Source: Acidimicrobiia bacterium (GTDB lineage: Bacteria; Actinomycetota; Acidimicrobiia; Acidimicrobiales; AC-14). Taken from it: a stretch of 64,000 bases of DNA. The translations under genes were made by a program, and so were the position numbers. The stretch is taken from contig JAHFUR010000019.1 in assembly GCA_023264995.1 (NCBI GenBank), positions 1-64,000 on the forward strand. Reading direction: 5' to 3'. Under the pieces are notes generated by a model. That model was not told the DNA's origin. It saw nothing but the letters and a program-made list of their open reading frames with translations, and searched no databases. Of the stretch, positions 52,748-61,618 are shown piece after piece (the first letter of the stretch is position 1; each line of letters begins with the position of its first letter).

Positions 52748-53895
52748 GCTCGCTGGAGCAGCTGCTGGCGGCCAAGGAGATCGCCATCTGCTGCGGCGCC
52801 GGCGGCGTGGGCAAGACCACCACAGCGGCGGCCGCCGCGGCGATGGCCGCCGTCTCCCTCGGCGGCAAGGTGCTGGTGCTGACCGTGGACCCGGCTCGCC
52901 GGCTGGCCGACGCACTGGGGATGGAGGAGCTCGGCAACGTCGAAGTCCGGGTCCCCGGCTCGGTGATGGCCGCAGCTGGCGTGGAACCGCGCGGCGAGCT
53001 GTGGGCGGCCATGCTCGACGCCAAGCAGTCCTGGGACGAGCTGGTGCGCCGCCACGCCCCCGACGACGCCACCGTGTCGCGCATCCTCGACAACCCCCTC
53101 TACCAGAACATCTCCGGGCGTTTCGCCCAGGGCAACGAGTACATCGCCATGGAGCGGCTGTACGAGATCCACCGCACCGGCACCTACGACTTGATCGTCG
53201 TGGACACTCCGCCGACCCGCCACGCCCTGGACTTCCTGGAGGCGCCCGACCGGATGGCCGAGTTCTTCTCGAGCCGCCTCCTGCGCTGGCTGACCGCACC
53301 GGCCCGGTCGCGCATGCTCACCCTGGCCAGCCGGCCCTTCTACCAGGTGGCCGACCGGGTCCTCGGGTCGCAGTTCCTCCAGGACATCGCCGAGTTCTTC
53401 CTGCTCTTCCAGACCATGTACGACGGCTTCGTCGAGCGGTCGCAGGCGGTGAAACGGCTGGTCCACGGCCGACGTACCACCTTCATCGTGGTGAGCACGC
53501 TGGAGGTCACGCCGCTGCGGGAGGCCCAGTTCTTCATGGACGCGCTGGCGGGTCTCGGCCTCCACCCGGGTGCCCTCGTGCTCAACAAGGCCCTCCCGGC
53601 CTACCTGCTCGACGCTGGCGCCACCCGGGTCTCGGAGCGGCTCCGGGCCGATGGGCCGGCGCTGGCCGCCGTGCTGGGGGGCGATGCCGGCGAGCCGGCG
53701 GCGGTGGCGCGCGTGCTGCGCGAGGTGGGGGAGAGCTTTCTGAACTTCGGGGTGGTGGCCAAGCGGGAGGCCGAGCAGCGGACCGAGCTGGCCTCACGGC
53801 CCGACGTCGTCGTGACGGTCCCGTTCTTCGACACCGACATCTACGACCTGGGCGGCCTGCTCCGCCTGGGCCGGTCGCTCTGGTCGGGCGGGTAG
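52744..53895 (+). CDS. ArsA/GET3-like ATPase (second of pair)
   Basis: ICCGAGGVGKTTTAAAAAAMAA, LTVDPARRLADALG, VVDTPPTRHALDFLEAP. Confidence 0.9.
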   Translation: MSSLEQLLAAKEIAICCGAGGVGKTTTAAAAAAMAAVSLGGKVLVLTVDPARRLADALGMEELGNVEVRVPGSVMAAAGVEPRGELWAAMLDAKQSWDELVRRHAPDDATVSRILDNPLYQNISGRFAQGNEYIAMERLYEIHRTGTYDLIVVDTPPTRHALDFLEAPDRMAEFFSSRLLRWLTAPARSRMLTLASRPFYQVADRVLGSQFLQDIAEFFLLFQTMYDGFVERSQAVKRLVHGRRTTFIVVSTLEVTPLREAQFFMDALAGLGLHPGALVLNKALPAYLLDAGATRVSERLRADGPALAAVLGGDAGEPAAVARVLREVGESFLNFGVVAKREAEQRTELASRPDVVVTVPFFDTDIYDLGGLLRLGRSLWSGG

Positions 53896-53898
53896 CGC

Positions 53899-55371
53899 GT
53901 GGCTGGCCTGGCCGAGCTGGCCCGCTCGATCGGTTTGGAGGCGCCCGTCGTGGGCCACCTCCAGCGGTTGGTCGCGTCCTGGGGGTTGCTCTCGGACCTC
54001 TCCTTCTCGGACCTCCTGCTCTACGCCCCGTCGGTACGGGGTGACGCGTCCACCTTCACCATCCTCGGTCAGGTCCGGCCCACCACCAGCCAGACCTTGT
54101 ACCTCGACGACGAGGTCGGCCGGGTGCCGGTCGCCGCCGACGTACCGCTCGTCGGCCGGGCGTGGAAGCTCGGCGAGATCATCAACGGCGAGGCCACGGT
54201 CCAGGCCCGGGGCGAGATCGCCACCATCCAATGCATCCCGGTGCGGTGGAAGGAGTCCGTGGTCGCGGTGCTGGCCAGGGCGGCCGCGCCACTGGTTGGC
54301 CGTCGGCCTGGCGAGCTCGAACGGGTCTACGTCGAGATGTTCGACGGGTTCGCCCGCATGATCACCGCCGGCGAGTTCCCGTTCGGTGCCGAGGAGACCG
54401 AGGTGGACGAGGCGCCCCGTGTCGGCGACGGCGTGGCCCGGCTCGACGCCTTGGCCCGGGTCGACTTCGTGTCGCCCAACTTCGTGTCTGCCCTGCACCG
54501 GATGGGCCTGCACGGCAACACCCAGGGTGCGCGGCTGGGCGAGCTGGGTTTCGACGAGTCGCCGGTGCGGGCGGCGTACGCCATCGGCCTGCCCATCACC
54601 CAGGAGATCGAGCGCAGGGACGTGATCGTGCTCCTGCGCTGCATCCCCTTCCTGGAGCACGGCCGGGTCACCGGCGCCGTCGTCCTGCTGCGCGACGTCT
54701 CCGACCTGCGCCGGCGGGACCGCCTGCTCGTTTCCAAGGACGCCACCATCCGGGAGATCCACCACCGGGTGAAGAACAACCTGCAGACCATCTCGTCACT
54801 GCTGCGCCTCCAGGGCCGCCGCCTGGAATCGGCCGAGGCCCGAGCGGTGCTCGAGGAGTCGGTGCGACGTATCCGCTCCATCGCCCTGGTCCACGAGACG
54901 CTGTCGGCCGGCGCCAGCCAGGAAGTGGACTTCGGCGACATCGTCCGCCAGCTCGTGAGGATGGTCGGCGAGGGCATCGGGTCCGACGAACGGCCGGTGC
55001 GGTTGGTCGTGATGGGCGACCCGGGCGAGGTGCGGGCTGAGGTGGCCACGCCGCTCGCCCTCGTGCTGACCGAGCTCCTGCAGAACGCCCTGGAGCACGG
55101 GTTCCCGGCTGACCGCTTCGCCGACCGGCTGGAACCGGCGCGTGTGGTCGTGTCCCTGGCCAACGACGGGACCCGCCTGCTCGTCGGCGTGGCCGACAAC
55201 GGCGTCGGCCTGCCGGCCGGCTCCGTGCTCGACGGGCCGACCTTGGGGCTGACGATCGTGCGGGCGCTCGTGACCACCGATCTCAACGGCACCATCACCA
55301 TGGAGAGCGCCGGCGGCACGATCGTGCGGGTCGCCGTCCCCGTCGAGCCGTCGGCGACCGCCCTGGGCTGA
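53899..55371 (+). CDS. PdtaS-like sensor histidine kinase
   Basis: IREIHHRVKNNLQTISSLLRLQGRR (HisKA_2) and HATPase_c. Confidence 0.9.
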   Translation: MAGLAELARSIGLEAPVVGHLQRLVASWGLLSDLSFSDLLLYAPSVRGDASTFTILGQVRPTTSQTLYLDDEVGRVPVAADVPLVGRAWKLGEIINGEATVQARGEIATIQCIPVRWKESVVAVLARAAAPLVGRRPGELERVYVEMFDGFARMITAGEFPFGAEETEVDEAPRVGDGVARLDALARVDFVSPNFVSALHRMGLHGNTQGARLGELGFDESPVRAAYAIGLPITQEIERRDVIVLLRCIPFLEHGRVTGAVVLLRDVSDLRRRDRLLVSKDATIREIHHRVKNNLQTISSLLRLQGRRLESAEARAVLEESVRRIRSIALVHETLSAGASQEVDFGDIVRQLVRMVGEGIGSDERPVRLVVMGDPGEVRAEVATPLALVLTELLQNALEHGFPADRFADRLEPARVVVSLANDGTRLLVGVADNGVGLPAGSVLDGPTLGLTIVRALVTTDLNGTITMESAGGTIVRVAVPVEPSATALG

Positions 55372-55381
55372 GCCCCAGGGC
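55360..55381. terminator. 8-bp perfect hairpin GCCCTGGG-ctgagc-CCCAGGGC spanning kinase stop codon
   Basis: Read directly. Confidence 0.5.
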
Positions 55382-55416
55382 CAATGGCACCGCCCTGGGC
55401 TGAGGCCGGCGGGCAC

Positions 55417-55429
55417 CGTACTTAGTACG
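55417..55429. promoter_or_regulatory. Operator-like palindrome CGTACT-T-AGTACG upstream of MMPL gene
   Basis: Perfect 6-1-6 palindrome. Confidence 0.45.
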
Positions 55430-55470
55430 ATCCGAACCACACCCTGGCTGGTCACTTCCGGAGGTACCCC

Positions 55471-57777
55471 TTGTTCGGTCGTCTCGGTTCCTTCTGTTAC
55501 CGCTGCCGGCGGCTGGTCGGCGTGCTCTGGGCCCTGGCCCTGGTCGTCCTCGGCTCGGCCCAGGGGGCGATCGGCACCTCCTTCCAGGACAAGTTCACCC
55601 TTCCCGACGTCGAGAGCCGCACCGGCTTCGACCTCCTGGACAAGCACTTCGGCGGCCAGGGCACCGGTCTTTCCGGGACGATCGTGTTCCGCGCCGACCA
55701 GGGCGTGAACGACCCGCGGGTCAAGGCCGGCATGGAGGCACTGTTTGCCAAGGTCGACGCGCGAGACGACGTGAAGATCGGGAGCCCGTACGCGCCCGGC
55801 GGCGACCGCCAGATCGCCGCCCCGCCCAGCGCCGACGCCGGCAAGATCGCCTTCGCCACCCTGGAGATGCCCCAGGACACGCCCCTCAAGTCGACCCTGG
55901 CCGTCTCCAAGGAGATCCGGGCGGCGGTGCCCACCGACGTCCCCGGCCTCCACGTGGAGATCGGCGGGGCGTCGTTCGCCAAGTTCGCCGCCCCGAACTC
56001 CGAGACGCTCGGCATCGCCTTCGCCGTGGTCATCCTCATCCTGGCCTTCGGGTCGGTGCTGGCCATGGGCCTGCCCGTGGGGGTGGCGCTGGCCGGCATC
56101 GGCGTGGGCACCATCCTGGTCGGCTTCGTCTCCCAGGTGCTGACCCTGCCCAACTTCGCCACCATCCTCGGGGTGATGATCGGCCTGGGCGTCGGCATCG
56201 ACTACGCCCTCTTCATCGTGACCCGGTACCGCGAGAGCCTGCACAAGGGCCATACCGTCGAGGAGTCCATCTCCATCGCCCTCGACACCGCCGGCCGGGC
56301 TGTGACGTTCGCCGGCACGACGGTCGTCATCTCCCTGCTCGGCATGCTCACCATGCAGGTCAGCTTCGTCACCGGGCTGGCCGTCGGCGCGGCCACGGTG
56401 GTGGCCGTGACCGTTGTCTCGTCCCTGACCCTGCTCCCGGCGCTCCTCGGTTTCGCCGGCCAGCGGGTCAACGTCACCCGGTGGCGCGGCCTGATCGCCG
56501 CCGGCCTGGTGGCGGTGGCGCTCGTCGGCGTGGGGCTCAAGGTGTCGCCGCTGATGGCCGGGCTCCCTCTGGCCGCCGTGGTACTCGCCGCCAGCTTCGC
56601 CTACGCCCCGCTGCGCCGGGAAGTGCCCCGCTTCGGCCAGAAGCCCATCCGGGAAACCCTGTCCTACCGCTGGAGCCGGTTCATCCAACACCGGCCGTGG
56701 CAGACCGCGATCGGCGGCGCCGTCGTCCTGGTCGTCCTGTCGCTACCGGTGCTCGGGATGCGGCTGGGCTTCGCCGACGAGGGGAACTTTGCCAAGGAGA
56801 CGACGACCCGGAAGGCCTACGACTTGCTGGTGGCCGGCTTCGGGCCGGGCTTCAACGGCACGCTGATCCTCGTGGCCGAGGTCCCGGCGGGCACGCAGGC
56901 CGCGGCGCTGAAGCCGATCACCGACGCGGTTGCCGCCGACCCGGGCGTGGTCTTCGTGTCGCCGGCCACCCTTGACAACCCGGCGTCGCCCACCGCCGTC
57001 CTCTGGCGGCTCGTCCCCCGGACGGCACCCCAGGATGCGGCGACGACCCAACTGGTCAACCGCCTCCGGGACAAGGTCCTCCCGGGTGCCGAGCAGCAGG
57101 CGAAGATCCACGTGGCCGTGACCGGGGCGGTGGCGGTCCAGACCGATTTCTCCGACTACCTCTCCGCCCGGCTCCCGCTGTTCTTCGCCGCCGTGCTCGG
57201 GCTGTCGTTCCTGCTCCTGATGACCGTGTTCCGCTCGGTGCTCGTGCCCCTGAAGGCCGTGCTGATGAACCTGCTGTCGATCGGCGCCGCCTACGGCATC
57301 ACTGTGGCCGTGTTCCAGTGGGGCTGGTTGAGCAGCCTCACAGGCGTCGAGCCGGCGCCTATCGAGCCCTTCATGCCGATGATGCTCTTTGCCATCGTCT
57401 TCGGCCTGTCCATGGACTACGAGGTGTTCCTGCTGTCGCGCGTGCGGGAGGAGTGGCTGCGCACCGGCGACAGCCGCACGTCGGTGGCCGACGGCCTGGC
57501 TGCGACGGCGCGGGTCATCACCGCGGCAGCGGCGATCATGGTCTTCCTCTTCGGCAGCTTCCTGCTCGAGGCCGACCGCACGATCAAGCTGTTCGGCATG
57601 GGCCTGGCCGTGGCCGTACTGCTCGACGCCACGGTGATCCGCCTGCTGCTGGTGCCGGCCACCATGGAGCTCCTCGGCGACAGGAACTGGTGGTTCCCCC
57701 GGTGGCTCGACCGCACCCTCCCGAAGGTCAACGTGGAGGGGGCCCCGGAGCCCGATCCCCAGCTCCAGCCGGTCTGA
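55471..57777 (+). CDS. MMPL-family RND transporter
   Basis: IGLGVGIDYALFIVTRYRESLHKG, FGLSMDYEVFLLSRVREEW. Confidence 0.92.
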   Translation: MFGRLGSFCYRCRRLVGVLWALALVVLGSAQGAIGTSFQDKFTLPDVESRTGFDLLDKHFGGQGTGLSGTIVFRADQGVNDPRVKAGMEALFAKVDARDDVKIGSPYAPGGDRQIAAPPSADAGKIAFATLEMPQDTPLKSTLAVSKEIRAAVPTDVPGLHVEIGGASFAKFAAPNSETLGIAFAVVILILAFGSVLAMGLPVGVALAGIGVGTILVGFVSQVLTLPNFATILGVMIGLGVGIDYALFIVTRYRESLHKGHTVEESISIALDTAGRAVTFAGTTVVISLLGMLTMQVSFVTGLAVGAATVVAVTVVSSLTLLPALLGFAGQRVNVTRWRGLIAAGLVAVALVGVGLKVSPLMAGLPLAAVVLAASFAYAPLRREVPRFGQKPIRETLSYRWSRFIQHRPWQTAIGGAVVLVVLSLPVLGMRLGFADEGNFAKETTTRKAYDLLVAGFGPGFNGTLILVAEVPAGTQAAALKPITDAVAADPGVVFVSPATLDNPASPTAVLWRLVPRTAPQDAATTQLVNRLRDKVLPGAEQQAKIHVAVTGAVAVQTDFSDYLSARLPLFFAAVLGLSFLLLMTVFRSVLVPLKAVLMNLLSIGAAYGITVAVFQWGWLSSLTGVEPAPIEPFMPMMLFAIVFGLSMDYEVFLLSRVREEWLRTGDSRTSVADGLAATARVITAAAAIMVFLFGSFLLEADRTIKLFGMGLAVAVLLDATVIRLLLVPATMELLGDRNWWFPRWLDRTLPKVNVEGAPEPDPQLQPV

Positions 57778-57827
57778 GCCCGGTTGGGGACCAGCTCAGC
57801 CCGGGGGCCGCGGCGCCCGGTGCCGGA

Positions 57828-58118
57828 CTAGCTGGCCCGCCGGCGGCGGGCCAGCCACGCCTTGCGCAGCTTGCGCCGTTCCTCCTCGGAGGTGGCACCC
57901 CAGACGCCGGCCTCCTGGTTGGTGGCGAGGGCGAACTCGAGACAGTCGTCGCGCGCCTCGCACAGGCGGCACACGGCCTTGGCCGCCTCGATCTGGTCGA
58001 GGGCGGAGCCGGTGGTGCCGACGGGAAAGAACAGGTCCGGGTCGGTGTCCCGGCAGGAGGCGCGCCGGCGCCAGTCGTCCACGTCCCACTCGTACGGGCG
58101 ATTCCAGATGAGGGCCAC
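57828..58118 (-). CDS. WhiB family regulator, probably WhiB1/WblE-type
   Basis: SCRDTDPDLFFPVG...CRLCEARDDCLEFAL...GVWGATSEEERRKLRK; GTG with GGAGG upstream. Confidence 0.9.
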   Translation of the reverse strand: MALIWNRPYEWDVDDWRRRASCRDTDPDLFFPVGTTGSALDQIEAAKAVCRLCEARDDCLEFALATNQEAGVWGATSEEERRKLRKAWLARRRRAS

Positions 58119-58161
58119 AGCACCTCCGCTTTCGCGGTCTTTAGAACGTCGACAGAAGTCT

Positions 58162-58177
58162 TGTGAATGTGTTCACA
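58162..58177. promoter_or_regulatory. CRP/FNR-type site TGTGA-ATGTGT-TCACA upstream of whiB (site 1)
   Basis: Exact TGTGA-N6-TCACA. Confidence 0.75.
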
Positions 58178-58259
58178 AACTGGGAGCCACGCAACGGGGT
58201 TGGATCTGCGAAGGGCTCAGCGCTCAGGATATGCCGGGTTTGGCTCCTCGACAAGGGTT

Positions 58260-58275
58260 TGTGAATGTTTTCTCA
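58260..58275. promoter_or_regulatory. CRP/FNR-type site TGTGA-ATGTTT-TCTCA (site 2, one mismatch)
   Basis: Second near-copy centred 98 bp from site 1, overlapping the lipid kinase stop. Confidence 0.55.
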
Positions 58276-59199
58276 AACTCCGGAGGGCACGATCAGGCGG
58301 ATGCTGGCCACCCCATGGGCCACGGTGAGCTCTTCGACCTCGCCCAGGTAGTCCCCGTCGACTTGGTGCGGGAACGGCTTGTGGCCCCGGACGGTGAGCG
58401 ACTTCAGGTCGGTGTGGTAGTCGACGTTGCGGTTCCGGCGGAGGATCTCGCCGTGGCCCATGGCCGACCCGAACAGGGTGAGCAGTGTGCGGACCTTGAG
58501 CTTCTTGGTCGTTACCGTCACCAGCCCGCGCTCGGGACCGGTGTCGGGCGTGACCGAGAGCGGCCGGCGCCCCAGGTAGGTGTACGGGTTGGTGTTGAGG
58601 CAGATGGTGAAGAAGCCGTCCTCCACGCTGGTGCCGTCGGGGAAGTCGAGGGCGAAGCTGGGGCGGCGATGGTCGTAGTGCTTGAAGTAAGTCGAGAACG
58701 ACGAGTAGACGAAGATGGCCTGGCCGATCTTGCGCTTGAGCGACGCCCGGCGCTCGACCTGAGCCACTACCGCGGCGTCGTACCCGATGCCCAGGTGGAA
58801 CAGGAAATGACGACCGTTGACCGTGCCCAGCCCGAAGGTGCGGAGGGAATCGGCTCGGGCCAGGGCGGCCGCCAGTTGGGGCGCGGCTTTCGTGGTCTTC
58901 GTCGCCATCCCGATCGTGCGGGCGAAGACGTTCGTCGACCCGCCGGGCAGGGCGGCCAGGGCCGTCGACGTGCCGGCCAGCCCGTTGGCCGCCTCGTTGA
59001 GCGTGCCGTCGCCGCCCAGGACGACGACGACGTCGTACTCCTCGTCGGCCGCTTGCCGGGCCAGCGCGGTGGCGTCGTCGCGCTTGGTGGTCTCCACCGT
59101 CGTCACGTCGTGGTCGGCCACCAGTGCCGAGTTGGCGGCCATCCGGCCTTTCCAGTCCACCGACGAGGCCGAGGGGTTGATAAGCAGCATCAGCTTCAT
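58273..59199 (-). CDS. Diacylglycerol/lipid kinase family protein (YegS-like)
   Basis: MKLMLLINPSASS, VVVVLGGDGTLNEAANGLAG, ALPGGSTNVFART. Confidence 0.9.
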   Translation of the reverse strand: MKLMLLINPSASSVDWKGRMAANSALVADHDVTTVETTKRDDATALARQAADEEYDVVVVLGGDGTLNEAANGLAGTSTALAALPGGSTNVFARTIGMATKTTKAAPQLAAALARADSLRTFGLGTVNGRHFLFHLGIGYDAAVVAQVERRASLKRKIGQAIFVYSSFSTYFKHYDHRRPSFALDFPDGTSVEDGFFTICLNTNPYTYLGRRPLSVTPDTGPERGLVTVTTKKLKVRTLLTLFGSAMGHGEILRRNRNVDYHTDLKSLTVRGHKPFPHQVDGDYLGEVEELTVAHGVASIRLIVPSGV

Positions 59200-59206
59200 C
59201 TGGCCA

Positions 59207-59959
59207 TCACGATTCGTCCTCGGTTTGGGTTCGGAGCTGGGCCAGCGCGCGGGCCAGCAGGCGGGAGACGTGCATCTGGCTGATCCCCAGGCGGGCGGCG
59301 ATCTCCGACTGCGTCAGGCCTTCGAAGAAGCGTAGATGGAGGATGGTGCGCTCGCGCGGTGGGAACTGGGCAATGAGCGGCGAGAGCGTGACCCGGTGCT
59401 CGCTGCCGAGCAGCGCCGGGTCGTCGGCCCCGATCTCGGCCGAGAGCGACGACTCGTCGTCGCTGCCCGAAGGCGCGTCCAGCGACGTGAACCGGTAGGC
59501 GTGGCCGGCCTCGATGGCCTCCAGCACCTCCTCCTCCGACACGCCGGCCGACTGGGCGATCTCGCCGATCGTCGGTGACCGCCCCAGCTCCTGGGACAGG
59601 ATGCTCACCACGCTGCCGAGGCGGAGGTGCAGCTCCTGGACCCGCCGCGGGACCCGGACCGCCCAGCCCTTGTCGCGGAAGTGGCGCTTGAGCTCGCCGA
59701 CGATGGTGGGGGTGGCGTAGGTCGAGAACTCCAGGCCCCGGCTGGGGTCGAAGCGGTCCACGGCCTTGAGCAACCCCAGAGCTGCCACCTGGACGAGGTC
59801 GTCGAGCGGCTCGCCCCGGTTGGTGAACCGGCGGGCCAGGTACTCGGCCAAGCCCATGTGGGCGGTGATCAGCTCGTCGCGAATGCCGCGGTCGCGGCTC
59901 TCGGCGAATTCACGGAACCGCTGGCGGAGCGCCTCACGCTCGCTGCTGTCGAAGGCCAT
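59207..59959 (-). CDS. RNA polymerase sigma factor, SigB/SigF type
   Basis: DDLVQVAALGLLKAVDRFDPSRGLEFSTYATPTIVGELKRHFRDKGW; sigma-4 LTQSEIAARLGISQMHVSRLLARAL. Confidence 0.92.
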   Translation of the reverse strand: MAFDSSEREALRQRFREFAESRDRGIRDELITAHMGLAEYLARRFTNRGEPLDDLVQVAALGLLKAVDRFDPSRGLEFSTYATPTIVGELKRHFRDKGWAVRVPRRVQELHLRLGSVVSILSQELGRSPTIGEIAQSAGVSEEEVLEAIEAGHAYRFTSLDAPSGSDDESSLSAEIGADDPALLGSEHRVTLSPLIAQFPPRERTILHLRFFEGLTQSEIAARLGISQMHVSRLLARALAQLRTQTEDES

Positions 59960-59983
59960 CAGGTCTCGAACACCATTGTCGGC

Positions 59984-60415
59984 CTACGCCGGCCTGTGCC
60001 GCTTGACCAGCCGGAAGTGCGGGCCCTCCTCGCTCGCCGACAGCTCACATTCGTCCACGACCGCGGCGAGGATCTGGTTCGATATCGCGGAGACCACCGG
60101 CTCGTTGCCGAGCCCGTCGGAGAAGTGGCCGGCGCCGTCGACCGTCAGCTGGCCGGCTTCGAGCAGGTAGGTCAGGGTGATCGTGCCGGCCCTGCCCCGT
60201 GGCCCGACCATGGAGAAGCAGACCTCGTCGATGGCGATCCGGAGGTCTTCCACCTCGTCGAGGGAGAACCCGACCCGGCTGGCCACGCCGGCGGCCATGA
60301 TCCTCGAGATCCGCAGGAACTCCGGCGCGGCCGGGACCTCCAGTCGGACCTCTCCCGTCGCCACGGCCGCGACCGTAGCGGCCGCGGCGTCACCTGTTCG
60401 AAACGGGTGGTTCAC
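59984..60415 (-). CDS. Anti-sigma regulatory factor (RsbW-like HATPase)
   Basis: EVEDLRIAIDEVCFSMVG, located next to sigma gene; GTGA overlap with upstream gene. Confidence 0.8.
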   Translation of the reverse strand: MNHPFRTGDAAAATVAAVATGEVRLEVPAAPEFLRISRIMAAGVASRVGFSLDEVEDLRIAIDEVCFSMVGPRGRAGTITLTYLLEAGQLTVDGAGHFSDGLGNEPVVSAISNQILAAVVDECELSASEEGPHFRLVKRHRPA

Positions 60416-61110
60416 ACGAGGGGCCAGGGGTAGGCCCGCCCGGACGTGGCCGAAGGGAACACGGGCCGGCGCAGCACGGCCGCCGCCCGGCCCGACAGGG
60501 CGTCGAGCTCGGCCGGTCCCAGGAGGGTGGCCAGCTCGGGGGGCGGGGCCACCGCCAGCCGGGCGACCGTTTCGAGGCGGTCCGGGGGGACGGCCTGGCC
60601 GGCGAAGTCCCAGATCACCGTCCGCAGTTTGGGCTCCTCGTGCAGGCACAGGCCGTGGTCGATGGCCCAGATGGCCCCGTCCTCGCCCCGCAGGCAGTGA
60701 CCGCTCTTGCGGTCGCCGTTGTTGACGAGCAGGTCGAGGAGGCAGATGAGCTTGAGCGCGTCGTGGAGCTCGGGGCGCTCCAGCATGGTGAAGTAGTGGT
60801 CCTCGAAGTGGGCGGGCACGTAGCGCTGGAGCGAACCGGGCCCGTACGGGCCGTCCTCGCGCAGGACGGTCTCGGGGACGACGTCCCAGCCCAGCGCATC
60901 CGAGACGACATAGACCGCGACCTCACGGCGGTAAAGGCCCGTCGGGTAGTCCCACAGCGGGCGCTCGCCTCGGAGCGGCTTGTAGATCGCCGCACCCGTT
61001 TCGCCCCCGAGGCACAGCTCGACCAGGAAGGTGCCGTTGGAACTCCAGGGCATGCGGCCCTTGACCTCGATCTCGCCCCGCCGGAGGAGATCTAGTCCCG
61101 CACCAGGCAA
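60412..61110 (-). CDS. SCO1664 family protein (PI3/4-kinase-like fold)
   Basis: YKPLRGERPLWDYPTGLYRREVAVYVVSDALGWDVVPETVLREDGPYGPGSLQRYV. Confidence 0.85.
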   Translation of the reverse strand: MPGAGLDLLRRGEIEVKGRMPWSSNGTFLVELCLGGETGAAIYKPLRGERPLWDYPTGLYRREVAVYVVSDALGWDVVPETVLREDGPYGPGSLQRYVPAHFEDHYFTMLERPELHDALKLICLLDLLVNNGDRKSGHCLRGEDGAIWAIDHGLCLHEEPKLRTVIWDFAGQAVPPDRLETVARLAVAPPPELATLLGPAELDALSGRAAAVLRRPVFPSATSGRAYPWPLV

Positions 61111-61123
61111 TGTCTGCGCTCGC

Positions 61124-61618
61124 TCACCGTTCCCGGTGGCCGTTCAACCGGGGGCAGGTGTGGCCTTGCGGGTCGAGGGGCTGCCCGCACAACGGGCACG
61201 GCGGCCGGCCGGCGGCGACCGCCTCGGCGCCCCGCTCGGCCAGGGCGGCCACCTGCTCGCGGGTGGCGGTGATGCGGGCCCGGGCGGGCTCTTCGCCCTC
61301 CTCGACCAGCTCCTCGGCCACGATGAGCACCCGGTCGGCGTCCTCGTCGTAGTTGACGCCGAGCGACCCGACGACCCATTCGGCCACGACCGGTTCGATC
61401 AACTGCATGCCCGCCGTGGGGATGGTGCCGGGCGGCGGCATGTCGGCCAGCATGCCGGCCAGGTAGGCCACCAGGGCCGCGACCTGGGCTTTCTCCAAGC
61501 GCAACGAGACGACCTGGGCGCCGTGGCGGGCCTGGAGGTAGAAGACCCGTTGGCCCGGAGGGCCGATGGCGCCCGTGGTCAGGTGGTCCACCTCGGGGAT
61601 TTCGAACGAGGAGCTCAT
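61124..61618 (-). CDS. DUF3090 domain protein
   Basis: FYLQARHGAQVVSLRLEKAQVAAL..., C-terminal CPLCGQPLDPQGHTCPRLNGH. Confidence 0.87.
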   Translation of the reverse strand: MSSSFEIPEVDHLTTGAIGPPGQRVFYLQARHGAQVVSLRLEKAQVAALVAYLAGMLADMPPPGTIPTAGMQLIEPVVAEWVVGSLGVNYDEDADRVLIVAEELVEEGEEPARARITATREQVAALAERGAEAVAAGRPPCPLCGQPLDPQGHTCPRLNGHRER

